Source: Semisulcospira habei (lineage: Eukaryota > Mollusca > Gastropoda > Semisulcospiridae). From it: a stretch of DNA of 64,000 nt. The notes under the pieces were generated by a model. That model had not been told where the DNA came from. It ran no database searches and worked only from the letters and a program-made list of their open reading frames with translations. Position numbers and translations under genes: made by a program. Below are positions 34,982-44,394 of the stretch, piece by piece. Position 1 is the first letter of the stretch; every line of letters begins with the position of its first letter. The stretch is taken from the NCBI GenBank assembly GCA_036245525.1, contig BTPG01000003.1:209643434-209707433 (forward strand), in the 5' to 3' direction.

Positions 34982-35302
34982 ACTTTATTTTACAACGGTT
35001 TAGGCATTGACATCGTCATCGACACAGCCATTTTACAAACCTGCCGTTGCTAACAACTACAAGACTAACTACAAATATACATACATATAAGTAAACATAA
35101 TACTTGCAAAGCGATGACAACACTATTCACATAGACAGACATACTCATAGACTCACAGACACCCCCCACCCCACCCACCCCCCTTCACACATAGTCAGAG
35201 CTAAGTAGTCCAAATGATAATTGAAAAGGATAACAGACTTAATTGGGAATAAATTGGACCCAGCATAAAAAGAAACATATAATACAAGTGGTTGAGTCAT
35301 CC
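34982..35302 (-). other. CR1 3' UTR with paired end
   Basis: Carries CAACGG (34995-35000) and CCGTTG (35043-35048), which pair across about 42 nt; an AATAAA signal precedes the tail on the element strand. The pair is kept in copies I and IV and replaced by another pair in II and III. Confidence 0.65.
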
Positions 35303-38158
35303 CTACGAGTGATCCACAAAATATTTGAAGAGACCCTTTTTAAAACAGGCTAGCGAGGAGGCGGATTTTACATGGTCTGGAAGGGCATTCCAGATAAGTG
35401 CCCCTGAGAAGGATAAGCTAGTTTTATATAGATCGATCCTTGGTTTTGGGACTATGAAAAGCTTTCTGATGTTTCCAAGCTTGGACTCAGACTTACGGAA
35501 CAAAGTGGAGATGTACTCAGGTGTTTTGCGTTTCCACACTTTGAACATAAAGATTGCTTTGTTATATTTAAAATGATCTTGAAGTGGCAGGAGACCTGCT
35601 TTTGAGAGCTTTTCTTCAGTGCTAAGGTGTTGATCAGGGCAGATTATTTTGGCCGCTCGTCTGTGTAGGGAATTGAGTCTCTTTAAATGGACCTCACTAC
35701 ACCCATCCCATACCGATGACGCGTAATCGATATAAGAACGTATGTGAGCGTTATAAAATAGTTTACGGGTATCTGAATCAGTATAATATTTCAGTTTTGA
35801 TAACATAAAGAGATTTTTGGCTACTATTTTGCATAAGGCGTCTGTATGAGCTTGCCATTTTAGCTGACTGTCGATTTTAATCCCCAGTACTCGATGTTCA
35901 TTTACCTGTTCTACCTGACTACCTTTAAGTGAAAGGTTAAGTAATAGAGGCATTATCTGCTGTTTTTGGCGCGTGGCGACTACCATCGATTTCGTTTTGG
36001 CTGGATGAACAACCATAGAATTGTTTATACACCAAGCTGATACTTCATGAAGACTTTGTTGTAGGTTGTCGGAAATTACCTGTATATCTTTACTAGTAGT
36101 ATGAACTGAGGTGTCGTCAGCAAAAAGGTCGCATTGTACATCTTGGCAAGTAATATGTAGAGGCAAATCATTGATAAATAAGCAAAACAGTAGAGGGCCC
36201 AGTACAGACCCTTGGGGCACACCGAAGCTTACATCTTTGAGAGAGGAGTATGAGCCATGAACAAGAACCTTTTGTTTTCTTTTAGTAAGGTAAGATGTGA
36301 AAAAAGCAACTGCGTCTCCGTTATTGAGGTATGTGTGAAGCTTAGCAGTCAGAATAGTATGGTTAATCAGATCAAAAGCATTCTTAAAATCCAGATAGAC
36401 TACTCCTGTTAACTGTGACTTATTCATACCCTTGAGCCATGTGTCAACAAGGCGTGTAAGTGCTGTGTGGCATGAATGCTGCGGACGAAATCCGGATTGG
36501 AAAGGGTGGAAGAGCTTACGGTTTTCTAGGTAAGCAAGCAGGTGTTTATGAACGTGCCTTTCCAGTGGTTTGGACAAAACAGATAATAAAGAAATAGGCC
36601 GATAATTATTAGGATCAGAACGATCTTTTGTTTTTGGAAGTGGAATTACTTTGGCATATTTAAGTTCGTTAGGAAAAGTGTTATGCTGGATACAGAGATT
36701 ATAAATATAAGTTAAGGATTCTACAATGTATGGGAGAGACAGTTTAAGTATTTTCGGGCTGATGTCATCAGGCCCCGAGGACTTTTTATTTGGAAGGTTA
36801 CTTATAAGTAAACCCACTTCATGAACAGCTAACATAGGGATGTTGAAGGGGGCTGTGCCCATTGTTCTTTGTTGACAAAACTCAGACAGCAAATTTGAAC
36901 GGTGATAAGTGTTATCCTGGCTTGGCGATATTAGAGATTTGGCAATCGAAAGAAAATGGTCATTGAATGTATCAGCAGTAAGATTAGTGGGAATGGTAGT
37001 TGCGGTACTTGGAGACCCCCTAGTAAGTGTGTTTAGAAGGCGCCATATAGTAGAGGTATCTTTGCTGTCTTTAACCGTGTCACGAACTAACTTTTTTCTT
37101 GCCTCTCTGATCATGTATTTAACACGGTTACGCTGTTGCTTATATTCAGTGAACATTTTATTGCTACGTAGATCGTTTCTAAGCGCCATCGCCTGCATGA
37201 TTTCCGGAGTAAGCCAGGGAGGAAGAGTGTTAGATTTTACCCTCCTCTCGCGTAGAGGAGCATGTTTATTAAGTACATTTAGGAAAAGAGAGTACCAAAT
37301 ACTGAGGGCGGTATTAGGATCATAGGACAGGAGCACGTCATTAAAAGGAGTATTTTCTAGATCAAATAGAAATTCGTCTTTCCTGAAGTGTTTGAATGTC
37401 CTATACGTTATAGTTGTATGGCCGTTCTTTTTTGGTTTAGGGAGTTTAGAAGACCAGGAGCAAGCCACAGGATAATGATCACTAACACTAAGATTTGAGA
37501 CATCAACGTCAGAGACGGCTTTGGGTTTATTAGTATATATGTGGTCAATAAGCGTGGAAGTAGTTGGAGTAATTCTGGTGGGTGATTTCACTAACTGTAC
37601 TAAGCCAAACAGAGATGACGTTGAGCCCCAGGCGGGGTGCGGCTTAAGTAAATCTATATTAAAATCGCCCAATAGAAGAATGTCGGCCTTCTTTTTTAAA
37701 GCTCTGTCAAGGTTATGACTAAACTGATCGTACCACTCAAAAGTTGAGGCGGGATTTCTATATAAGAACCCAATTAATACCGGTTTTGATTTCGGACACT
37801 TGACTTCGACCCATACGCACTCCACCCCCATCATTTCTAGGTCGACGCGTCGATGAACTAAATGCTGGATAGAATTATGAATATAGACAGCGATGCCAGT
37901 TTGACCGGGAGACAAGGGGTCTCGTCTAATAACTGAAAAATTGGGGATACTGATTGCTGCATCGCTTACACAGGAACTCAGACGCGTCTCACTGAGTCCA
38001 AACAGGTGGAACGGTGTAGGATCGTTAATATATACAGATATGTCGGCTAGTTTGTTGTACAAATGAAACACATTGAGGTGCCCTATTCTCATAACTGCAC
38101 CTTTGATGGAAAATTCGCTTGGACTTATTACAAAATACAGAGTGCACAAGATAAACAA
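35303..38158 (-). CDS. CR1 ORF2: APE endonuclease and reverse transcriptase
   Basis: 951 codons, fully open. The likely functional start is the Met at MRIGHLNVFHLYNK (about residue 22). Endonuclease motifs: FGLSETRLSS (about 55), LLLGDFNIDLL (about 164), SDHYPVACSW (about 228). Reverse transcriptase: VIPLPKTKDRSDPNNYRPIS, VVYLDFKNAFDLINH (about 588), FGVPQGSVLGPLLFC (about 651), DLFADDTSVH (about 681), then the C-terminal LHRRAAKIICPD region. The protein nicks target DNA and primes reverse transcription there. All catalytic residues are present. It relates closely to copies I, III and IV to the left. Confidence 0.92.
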   Translation of the reverse strand: MFILCTLYFVISPSEFSIKGAVMRIGHLNVFHLYNKLADISVYINDPTPFHLFGLSETRLSSCVSDAAISIPNFSVIRRDPLSPGQTGIAVYIHNSIQHLVHRRVDLEMMGVECVWVEVKCPKSKPVLIGFLYRNPASTFEWYDQFSHNLDRALKKKADILLLGDFNIDLLKPHPAWGSTSSLFGLVQLVKSPTRITPTTSTLIDHIYTNKPKAVSDVDVSNLSVSDHYPVACSWSSKLPKPKKNGHTTITYRTFKHFRKDEFLFDLENTPFNDVLLSYDPNTALSIWYSLFLNVLNKHAPLRERRVKSNTLPPWLTPEIMQAMALRNDLRSNKMFTEYKQQRNRVKYMIREARKKLVRDTVKDSKDTSTIWRLLNTLTRGSPSTATTIPTNLTADTFNDHFLSIAKSLISPSQDNTYHRSNLLSEFCQQRTMGTAPFNIPMLAVHEVGLLISNLPNKKSSGPDDISPKILKLSLPYIVESLTYIYNLCIQHNTFPNELKYAKVIPLPKTKDRSDPNNYRPISLLSVLSKPLERHVHKHLLAYLENRKLFHPFQSGFRPQHSCHTALTRLVDTWLKGMNKSQLTGVVYLDFKNAFDLINHTILTAKLHTYLNNGDAVAFFTSYLTKRKQKVLVHGSYSSLKDVSFGVPQGSVLGPLLFCLFINDLPLHITCQDVQCDLFADDTSVHTTSKDIQVISDNLQQSLHEVSAWCINNSMVVHPAKTKSMVVATRQKQQIMPLLLNLSLKGSQVEQVNEHRVLGIKIDSQLKWQAHTDALCKIVAKNLFMLSKLKYYTDSDTRKLFYNAHIRSYIDYASSVWDGCSEVHLKRLNSLHRRAAKIICPDQHLSTEEKLSKAGLLPLQDHFKYNKAIFMFKVWKRKTPEYISTLFRKSESKLGNIRKLFIVPKPRIDLYKTSLSFSGALIWNALPDHVKSASSLACFKKGLFKYFVDHS

Positions 38159-38785
38159 TGAAGAAACAATTGAATACAGAAAAACACGGAAATAAAAAAT
38201 ACTATAAAACTATAAAACGATAAAAGGCCACGTAATTGAATAAAAGTCCTCCAGAGAACAAGTAGCCGTTAAGCTACTGAGCTCTCAAAAAAAAAAAAAC
38301 TCGCTGCGGGAGTGACTGAACCACAAGAAAAAAGTGACGCAACTTGAAACGCCGCATGGAACACCTGTATGTTCGGCTGTCACTAAGTTCCCTTCTTTGT
38401 CGTTCCAGTACAATTTTAATTAAATCACTCAAGCTAATAGTCTGTCTCACTGTAAAGACACGAAAGAGGCTGAAAATTAAGTCTTTCTTAAATGAGCACA
38501 ATCTTTACAGTGTAAACTAACACAGTCTCTGGTGGTAACACTCAATGTTACTGTCACATCAGTTTATGACCAACGCGGCTAGAAGGTAGAACCAAAGTAA
38601 TCAATAAACAGCACAGTGGATGCAGACAATAACGTTGGTAGTCACTCTAACTGATTTACGGTAAGAACAAGTTACATCTGTAACAATAGCAGTCAGCTTG
38701 CCGTGCTCGTGTTCACAATCACCAAATATAAACGTCTAATTAAAGCGTCAGTAAATCAGTGATGAACTAGTTCAACAAATGAAAA

Positions 38786-38855
38786 TTAACCCTTTTGTTC
38801 ATGCATCCACCGGTGCTGTTTGCAGCATCGGTGGTTGCATGCACAACGGGGTTAA
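38786..38855. mobile_element. TTAA-bounded hairpin, family J
   Basis: TTAACCCTTTTGTTCATGCA ... TGCATGCACAACGGGGTTAA; arms CATCCACCGGTGCTG / CAGCATCGGTGG, loop TTTG. Termini CCCTTTTGTT resemble piggyBac ends. Confidence 0.8.
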
Positions 38856-38967
38856 GCAAGTTAGTGGCAGATAAATCCCTGTAGGAAAGGCTGCGGTTAA
38901 CTTGTCAGTTGATATCGCAGCTAATCAGTTAATAGTAGACACCACCTATTAACCCAACAATGGACAA

Positions 38968-39069
38968 TTAATCCTCCTGTTCATGCATCCATCGGTACTG
39001 TTTGCAGCATGTACTGTTTGCAGCATGTACTGTTTGCAGCACCGGTGGTTGCATGCACAGGAGGGTTAA
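38968..39069. mobile_element. TTAA-bounded hairpin, family J, with internal triplication
   Basis: TTAATCCTCCTGTTCATGCA ... TGCATGCACAGGAGGGTTAA. The loop contains TACTGTTTGCAGCATG in tandem, giving three CTGTTTGCAGCA copies where the neighbour at 38786 has one. Confidence 0.8.
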
Positions 39070-39077
39070 TGAGATTA

Positions 39078-41903
39078 TTAGCCGGTAAAGCCCTGAATGA
39101 ATGGCTGTAGGAGCTGCGCAAGCATGCGCATCCTCTGCGTTGCGTCTAATCCGGGTGTAATGGCAGGGCTCTCCCACCCTCTGGTCGGTGTGGGATTAGC
39201 GGTGGCGAGGGCGTGAAGGGCGCTGTTAGAGCCTTGGTCGGAGGGTGGAATGCGCGGAAATTCGCGTTCTGACGGAGTGAACTGCCCGGCGTGACCTTGC
39301 TGGGGACAGAATGTCGGGGGGTAACCAGGCTGGGCAGAGTTGTAACTGGCATTGTCAGACATGTTGAACTGGGTTTGAGCAGAATGGGCTTGGCAAATTT
39401 GAGACTGTTGAAAATGGGCTTGAACGTGGTTGGAATTAGCTTGGCTGGGAGGGGTTTGGTTGTTGTGGGGGTGGGCGTTGATGTGGGCATGGTTGGGGTG
39501 GGAATGGTTGGGATGGGTATGGACTTTGAAATTGTTTCCTCCATTTGCTTGTCCCCATCCTGTGCCCCTGCCAGAAGCCTGATTCTGGTAGTGCTGTGGT
39601 CCTCGATTTTGAGGGTTGGTAGGCGCATGACGATCCGTTTTCGGCACATCGTATCCCGGTGAGCGGCGTGCTGCTCCGGCGAACCTGATGGCGAGTGCCA
39701 GTCGCTTGGTGCCTTCCTCTGTCAGGTGACTTCTGTCTCTCTGGAACAGAGTCTGACGCGGCGCAAGATTAGCTGTCAAGAAACGGGGGACATGGTCGAT
39801 GTAGGGGATCTTGACCTGCTCACACACAGCCCTGAGATTGTCGTTGGAAGCAAACACAGCCTTTGCCAGGTAATGTTCAGTTCCACCTGGAATAATGCAG
39901 GATATGTACACAGCGGCGCTGGGAAAGGCTGAGCGTAGGAAACGGAAGAGCTGGTCCCAGGACTGCTTGCTGACGGCGCCCACTTTGCAGCTGTTGATAC
40001 CAACATGCGTCGTCACACGGCGGATGTGGGGCATTGGTGGCAAAGTGCGGAGCCACTCAGTGACATCAGCTACAGTCAGGCCGGAGACAGACAGATTCTG
40101 TACAAGGGCACCGTCGACAGACATCCTGCGCTCGTCAACACCTTTCAGCACAGAATCCCCGATTAACAGCGTGTTGACACCTGGTCGTACTTGCAGGAGC
40201 TGAAGCTGTTCTAGGGGTGCATTGTCCTTAGCGCTGATGTTACTGTCGTTGGTAATGCGGGTGGAGGTATCGTGTCCTCGTCTGTTCTCGGGTGCATTTT
40301 CCTTAGCGCTGATGTTACTGTCGTTGGTAATGCGGGTGGAGGTATCGTGGCCTCGTCTGTTCTCATCCAACTCAGACAATACAGAATACCGGTTTTTAAC
40401 TGGAACTTGCACGAGGAGTGTGTTGTCGGTCGTGGTAGAGTCTTTAGGGGGAGGGGACATGAGGGATTGTGAGACACTATCTTTTTGGGGTGAGCATTTG
40501 GGGGCGTTGGGGGTTTCGTTGGCTGGTTCAAAATTCTGGGTGTTGCTGCAGGCACTGGCTTTAGACAGGGATTCCACTTGCTTTTTTAGGTCTTTTAGTC
40601 TACTGGCATGGTTGTCTCTACTGCTAGCCAGTTGAGTCACTTTCTCATTTAGCCTGACGTGGTCCGCTGAGAGTCCTTCTACAGCTGAGTTAATGCTTTC
40701 TGCATATTCCTCAACTGCCTTTCTCCCACTTTTCGCCTTGACCTCGTTATCTCGCACAAGGCAGTCCATCTCTGCAAGGGTCTTAGTGTGTGCAGCACAC
40801 TGGTTCTTGACATTAGCCAGTTCAGTTTGCACTTCTTGTAGCTGGATTTGGAGGCACCTAATAGTAGCTACGTTCAGGGCTAGTTGCTGCTGCATTCGCG
40901 CAACGCACGTTAGTTCTGGGTTTTGTGCTATTTGTGCTAGAGTTGCGAGTGAAATGGGCTGATCAGCGGTTGTTGTCGAGAGGTCGCAAGGCTGGTAAAA
41001 TGTAATGGCCGGCTGGCTGACCTGGGTTAAGGACACATGAGTAATCAGGTCAGATAAAGAGGGACTGCTGTTATCACCTGAGGCGCTGCTGGGGACTGAA
41101 GAGTCGGCATCTTTGGATCCACTGACGTCAGTCGTGTCACTGGCCGACACGTCATCTCCCGAGGCGCTGCTGAGGACTGAAGAGTCGGCATCTTTGGATC
41201 CACTGGCGTCAGTCGTGTCACTGGCCGACACGTCAGGATTAGTTTCGATAGCCTGGGCTGGAGTTATGTGAGTCTTGACAGATTCAGATGCAGTGTGTTT
41301 CGCTTCCGTGGCTGGTGGCTGCGGTATGTGGGTAGCGCTTGCACTGATCTCATTTGTGCATTCAGCCGAAACGTCACTGACGGCATCTTTGGTCAGAGAT
41401 GAGACCGCACTAATCTCATCAGTGCAGTCAGACGGAACATCGCGGGCAGTGGGTAGAGGTGACGGGATTTCAGGTGCGGACTGGGATTGAGAGGAGGCCA
41501 TGTTGTCTACAGTGTCTTTTAACATCCGAAATTCTTCATCGACCCATTCTTGGCAGCAGTTTCCTTGAATAGTAACAGTCCCTGTGGTGTAATATACAGT
41601 TATTGTGACGAGTTTCTTCGATCCATTCCACAGTTGCACAAGTGTTTCAAACAGTTTGTTGGTGTACGGAGGGTCAATGGGAACAGGTGCACTCAGTACG
41701 CTTTGCTTCTTGTCTCTGTCTTCCCAGCGCAGATTCACACCTGTGGGCATAAGCTCTTCAACATACAGCGTATGCAGGACACGTCGCCATAGGGGAACTC
41801 TTGCTATGTCGGACTCAAACGCTTGGATCGGGTCTCTCGTTCGGATAATCTTTTCAAGGGAAAGGCGAGAGTTTGATGAAGAGGAGCGTGTGGAGGGGCC
41901 CAT
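39078..41903 (-). CDS. CR1 ORF1 with SGNH-esterase-like domain
   Basis: 941 codons, fully open. Residues 95-130 contain VTITVYYTTGTVTIQG and a CCQEW motif, a probable folded N-terminal domain. Residues 190-290 are Ser/Asp-rich with a near-exact ~28-residue tandem repeat (VSASDTTD...). Residues 325-455 look like a coiled coil (LQIQLQEVQTELANV). A ~24-residue tandem repeat follows (ENRRGHDTSTRITND), then an SGNH hydrolase fold: LLIGDSVLKG (Ser block, about 579), THVGINSCK (about 634), RDRSHLTEEG (Asp-His block, about 723). The tail is rich in His, Asn and Gln. Esterase-type ORF1 proteins are known in CR1/L2 LINEs; they are thought to act as RNA chaperones or in membrane or lipid interaction. 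Confidence 0.85.
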   Translation of the reverse strand: MGPSTRSSSSNSRLSLEKIIRTRDPIQAFESDIARVPLWRRVLHTLYVEELMPTGVNLRWEDRDKKQSVLSAPVPIDPPYTNKLFETLVQLWNGSKKLVTITVYYTTGTVTIQGNCCQEWVDEEFRMLKDTVDNMASSQSQSAPEIPSPLPTARDVPSDCTDEISAVSSLTKDAVSDVSAECTNEISASATHIPQPPATEAKHTASESVKTHITPAQAIETNPDVSASDTTDASGSKDADSSVLSSASGDDVSASDTTDVSGSKDADSSVPSSASGDNSSPSLSDLITHVSLTQVSQPAITFYQPCDLSTTTADQPISLATLAQIAQNPELTCVARMQQQLALNVATIRCLQIQLQEVQTELANVKNQCAAHTKTLAEMDCLVRDNEVKAKSGRKAVEEYAESINSAVEGLSADHVRLNEKVTQLASSRDNHASRLKDLKKQVESLSKASACSNTQNFEPANETPNAPKCSPQKDSVSQSLMSPPPKDSTTTDNTLLVQVPVKNRYSVLSELDENRRGHDTSTRITNDSNISAKENAPENRRGHDTSTRITNDSNISAKDNAPLEQLQLLQVRPGVNTLLIGDSVLKGVDERRMSVDGALVQNLSVSGLTVADVTEWLRTLPPMPHIRRVTTHVGINSCKVGAVSKQSWDQLFRFLRSAFPSAAVYISCIIPGGTEHYLAKAVFASNDNLRAVCEQVKIPYIDHVPRFLTANLAPRQTLFQRDRSHLTEEGTKRLALAIRFAGAARRSPGYDVPKTDRHAPTNPQNRGPQHYQNQASGRGTGWGQANGGNNFKVHTHPNHSHPNHAHINAHPHNNQTPPSQANSNHVQAHFQQSQICQAHSAQTQFNMSDNASYNSAQPGYPPTFCPQQGHAGQFTPSEREFPRIPPSDQGSNSALHALATANPTPTRGWESPAITPGLDATQRMRMLAQLLQPFIQGFTG

Positions 41904-42628
41904 TGTAAGGGGATGGTGGTGTCGCCATAGTCACTTACTCGAGGTGTGACGACATGTTGGTCGCTAATCAGCTGGACACCTACTTGAAAGGATAAGTCGC
42001 CAGCCAAAGCTGGCCGACAAGTCAGTGCGTCCGTCAGTCTTACAAGGTCACTCAACCATGATGCCACTCAGCTTCACAGATCACGGCTAAGCCAGAGTTG
42101 TATCACACACGAAGCGTGAGGAGAGTGTGGCGCAGCATCCGCATGATCGTGGCCGATGTTTGTAAACACTGGCGAGTCAACAGCAGAGCCGAGTTTAGCA
42201 GAGCCGAGTTTTACTGTAGCGTTTGTGTGGCGTTATCAGCTCTGACTCGGCTACGTTTGACAGACTCAGAGGCGGTGTGATGTATGCCAGACCGGCACTG
42301 ACCCCAATTCCATGCGCTGAGTGCGCGCAACGATAAACCACCTACAACAGAGAAATATAGGAAGCGCGGTTTTCGACTGCGCGCCGTGTACAGCCGTTGT
42401 AGACCGGGCCCATATCAGTGAAGACTGAACAAAGAAATCTGTGAAAAGTATAAATAATCCACGAGAATCGTAGAATGTCACGAAAATAACATCACCATTG
42501 TGTAGAGGATCATATCACAAGTCCACAGGTATAAAATTCCAGCATGTGCACCTTGTATAGCCTACACAAATCACTGCTCAGTAAGAGCGAAATCAACTGC
42601 GTGCGATCGCACTGAGAGAGAGAGAGAG
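41904..42628 (-). other. CR1 5' UTR
   Basis: No ORF. Contains a short tandem AGCAGAGCCGAGTTT (42183-42212). On the element strand it starts at a (CT)8 tract (42613-42628) directly at the insertion junction. Promoter elements cannot be identified by eye. Confidence 0.6.
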
Positions 42629-43167
42629 TGAAGATGGAGAGAGGGAGGGAGCTGGAAAAGTTTATGGCGAGTGCCTAACAGCACGGCGTCCGTTTTATCG
42701 TCATTCAGTTTAAGTTTGTTTGCTGTCATCCAGTTTTTCACGTCTTCGTAGCAGTCAGCCGTGCGAGTCAGGAATGACTGAGTGTTGTCGGGTTTGTCTT
42801 TGTCTAGTAGTTGTGAGTTGTCAGCGTAGAGGTGGTGGTGTATGTGGTGAGACTGGATGATGTTGGACAGAGGAGATGTGTAGAGTGTGAAAAGAACCGG
42901 GCCCAGGACGGACCCCCTGTGGAACTCCGCAGGAGAGCCTGACTGGGTGAAAGGAGACGCCGTCAATGGTGACGGACTGCTGTCTGTCGGAGAGGTAGGA
43001 GAGAAACCAAGAGTGAGCAGAGTCAGTGATGCCAAAGGAGTGGTGAAGGCGGTGAAGGAGGATAGAGTGATCTATAGTGTCGACGTCGGCGGAGAGATCG
43101 AGTAGCGTAAGAAGGGAGATGTTGCCCGAGTCGGTGGAGAGAAGCAGGTCGTTCAGGATATGTTGAA
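42629..43167 (-). mobile_element. L2-like LINE (type b), 5' half, split by CR1
   Basis: Encodes VKNWMTANKLKLNDDKTDAV and the reverse transcriptase active-site region HHLYADNSQLLDKDK, homologous to 49790-50300. The active site reads YADN instead of YADD, so the catalytic Asp is lost. Several frameshifts. Truncated near 43167. Confidence 0.82.
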
Positions 43168-43240
43168 TGGGTTAAATAATAAAACAGCCAAGCTAATCTG
43201 GCACTACTCTTGAATTACCCATCCTGACAAAATGTGTTAA
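43168..43240. mobile_element. Family B derivative
   Basis: GGGTTAAATAATAAAACAGCC, CAAGCTAATCTGGCACTACTC and a final GTGTTAA. One arm of a family B element, shared with 33980-34020. Confidence 0.6.
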
Positions 43241-43357
43241 GCCCTATACTGCCATAAGTCACAGATGATGTTTTTTAAATCTTTGTTATTGATGTCGGTT
43301 CAATGTCTAAGAGCTCCAGCAGTCCAGGCAACACAGTCACAACGCAGTGGGCTGTCC

Positions 43358-43425
43358 GCAAGAGGCTTAGATCCACAGGAGCCCTTGCATCTGCAGTGGC
43401 CCACGAGGGTCTGTGTCTCGTGCAT
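43358..43425. mobile_element. Decayed hairpin, family C
   Basis: CAAGAGGCTTAGATCCACAG against GAGGGTCTGTGTCTCGTGC; several mismatches. Confidence 0.5.
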
Positions 43426-43435
43426 TTGGATCAGA

Positions 43436-43649
43436 TTAACCCATTTAGCCCCACGGCCACATTTCCCAAATTTTGGAGGTCTTGCCTAACGACTGTGTGC
43501 CACTTGCTGGAGATGGGTTGACCATGATACTTCAAGGGTAGTGCCAGATGAGCTTGGCGCCTTCAGGCGCCAAGCTCATATGGCTCTACCCTTGAAGTAT
43601 CATGGTCCAACCATCTCCTGCTGTAGGGCGTTGGGGCTAAATTGGTTAA
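43436..43649. mobile_element. TTAA-bounded hairpin element, family B
   Basis: TTAACCCATTTAGCCCC ... GGGGCTAAATTGGTTAA. Core CATGATACTTCAAGGGTAG pairs with CTACCCTTGAAGTATCATG: the A-to-C change in ATACTTC is matched by G in GAAGTAT, so both arms differ together from the family. Confidence 0.88.
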
Positions 43650-43925
43650 GATAGTTTTTGTGTTGAAGTAAGGAAGACTGCAGAAACACGGTCTACGTCG
43701 ACTAGCACTGTACGGGTTAAAACTTTGCTGTTCTAAATACTTCACGCGCAGAGGAGAGAAAAATCTTGCAGAGTTTACACAGTCAGCTGTCTAATTTGAA
43801 CAGTTTCACGGTCCCTGGTAAAACCCGGCACGCCTGTCCTTTACGCTTCATTTCACTGCAAGCTGTCCAGATGAACGGATCGCTAGTTACGAGAGGAAGA
43901 TTACAAAGTAGTGTAGGTACAAGCA
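43650..43925. other. Intron sequence without a firm feature
   Basis: Holds an open stretch (HACPLRFISLQAVQMNGSLV) that vaguely resembles a Sushi half-domain but lacks good splice sites; see rejected items. Confidence 0.4.
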
Positions 43926-44061
43926 CTGTCAGGGAGAGAATTGTGCATTATCAACCAATGACCATAGATCTAGTTTGGTCAAAGCACAAAAAAGGATTGG
44001 AAAGAAGGGTGCGCTAAGTAAGCGATGGTCGATAATGCACAATTATCTCCCCTGACAGTGT
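43926..44061. mobile_element. Foldback element with CACTGTCAGGG ends
   Basis: CACTGTCAGGGAGAGAATTG ... GATAATGCACAATTATCTCC CCTGACAGTG: 29-bp inverted ends around a ~75-bp interior. CACTG ends occur in CACTA- and Chapaev-type elements; the type is not settled. Confidence 0.7.
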
Positions 44062-44091
44062 TTTTACCTACTTTCCTCTATTCACAAACCA

Positions 44092-44292
44092 GATAGGTGA
44101 GGCTATACGTTGGGCGCCAGAGGATGCAGATGCTCGTCTTATTCTATACCTGCGTATTTCTCTGTGGGCTGGCGATTGGGTGCCTGATAGGCGGGGGCAG
44201 GGGATCTAACTGTTTGTCTGTCCAGCGCTGAGGAATTACCCTTGGTATGTGTCCAATTCTGCCAGCGCTAACCTCACCTATCTGGTTTGTGA
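44092..44292. mobile_element. Element with CACAAACCAGATAGGTGAGG inverted ends
   Basis: Left end TTCACAAACCAGATAGGTG, right end CACCTATCTGGTTTGTGAG. The interior (44127-44250) recurs at 46475-46610. A minimal end-to-end version lies at 54187-54226. Confidence 0.7.
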
Positions 44293-44394
44293 GTATTCTA
44301 TAACTCGAGGCAAACTTGTATCGTTACATTGTTGTGTTTTGTCTTGTGCATCTATTGTGGGAATTCAGGGTATTTACCCGACCACATTTAGTAG

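Larger units (their letters stand above)
38159..39077 (-). other. CR1 inter-ORF spacer
   Basis: About 920 bp without a long ORF, unusually long for a CR1 element, whose ORFs usually lie close together. It contains two TTAA-bounded palindromes (38786-38855 and 38968-39069). The right one begins about 10 bp after the ORF1 stop. Confidence 0.7.
34950..42628 (-). mobile_element. Full-length CR1-type LINE with two open ORFs
   Basis: 7.7 kb, inserted in a type-b L2-like element, with TGAA at both borders (34946-34949, 42629-42632). In element orientation: a (GA/TC)n-led 5' end, a ~720-bp 5' UTR, ORF1 (941 codons), a 920-bp spacer, ORF2 (951 codons), a ~320-bp 3' UTR and a four-unit 8-bp tail (TTCATTGA)n at 34950-34981. 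CR1-group elements characteristically end in short tandem repeats. It lies antisense in gene B intron 1. Both frames open and exact tail units suggest recent insertion. Confidence 0.88.

Noticed and set aside
43766..44017. Possible extra Sushi half-exon (HACPLRFISLQAVQMNGSLV)
   Set aside because: Gene B exons 1 and 2 already join in phase 0 into one complete four-cysteine Sushi domain. This stretch lacks a convincing acceptor and runs into a foldback element.
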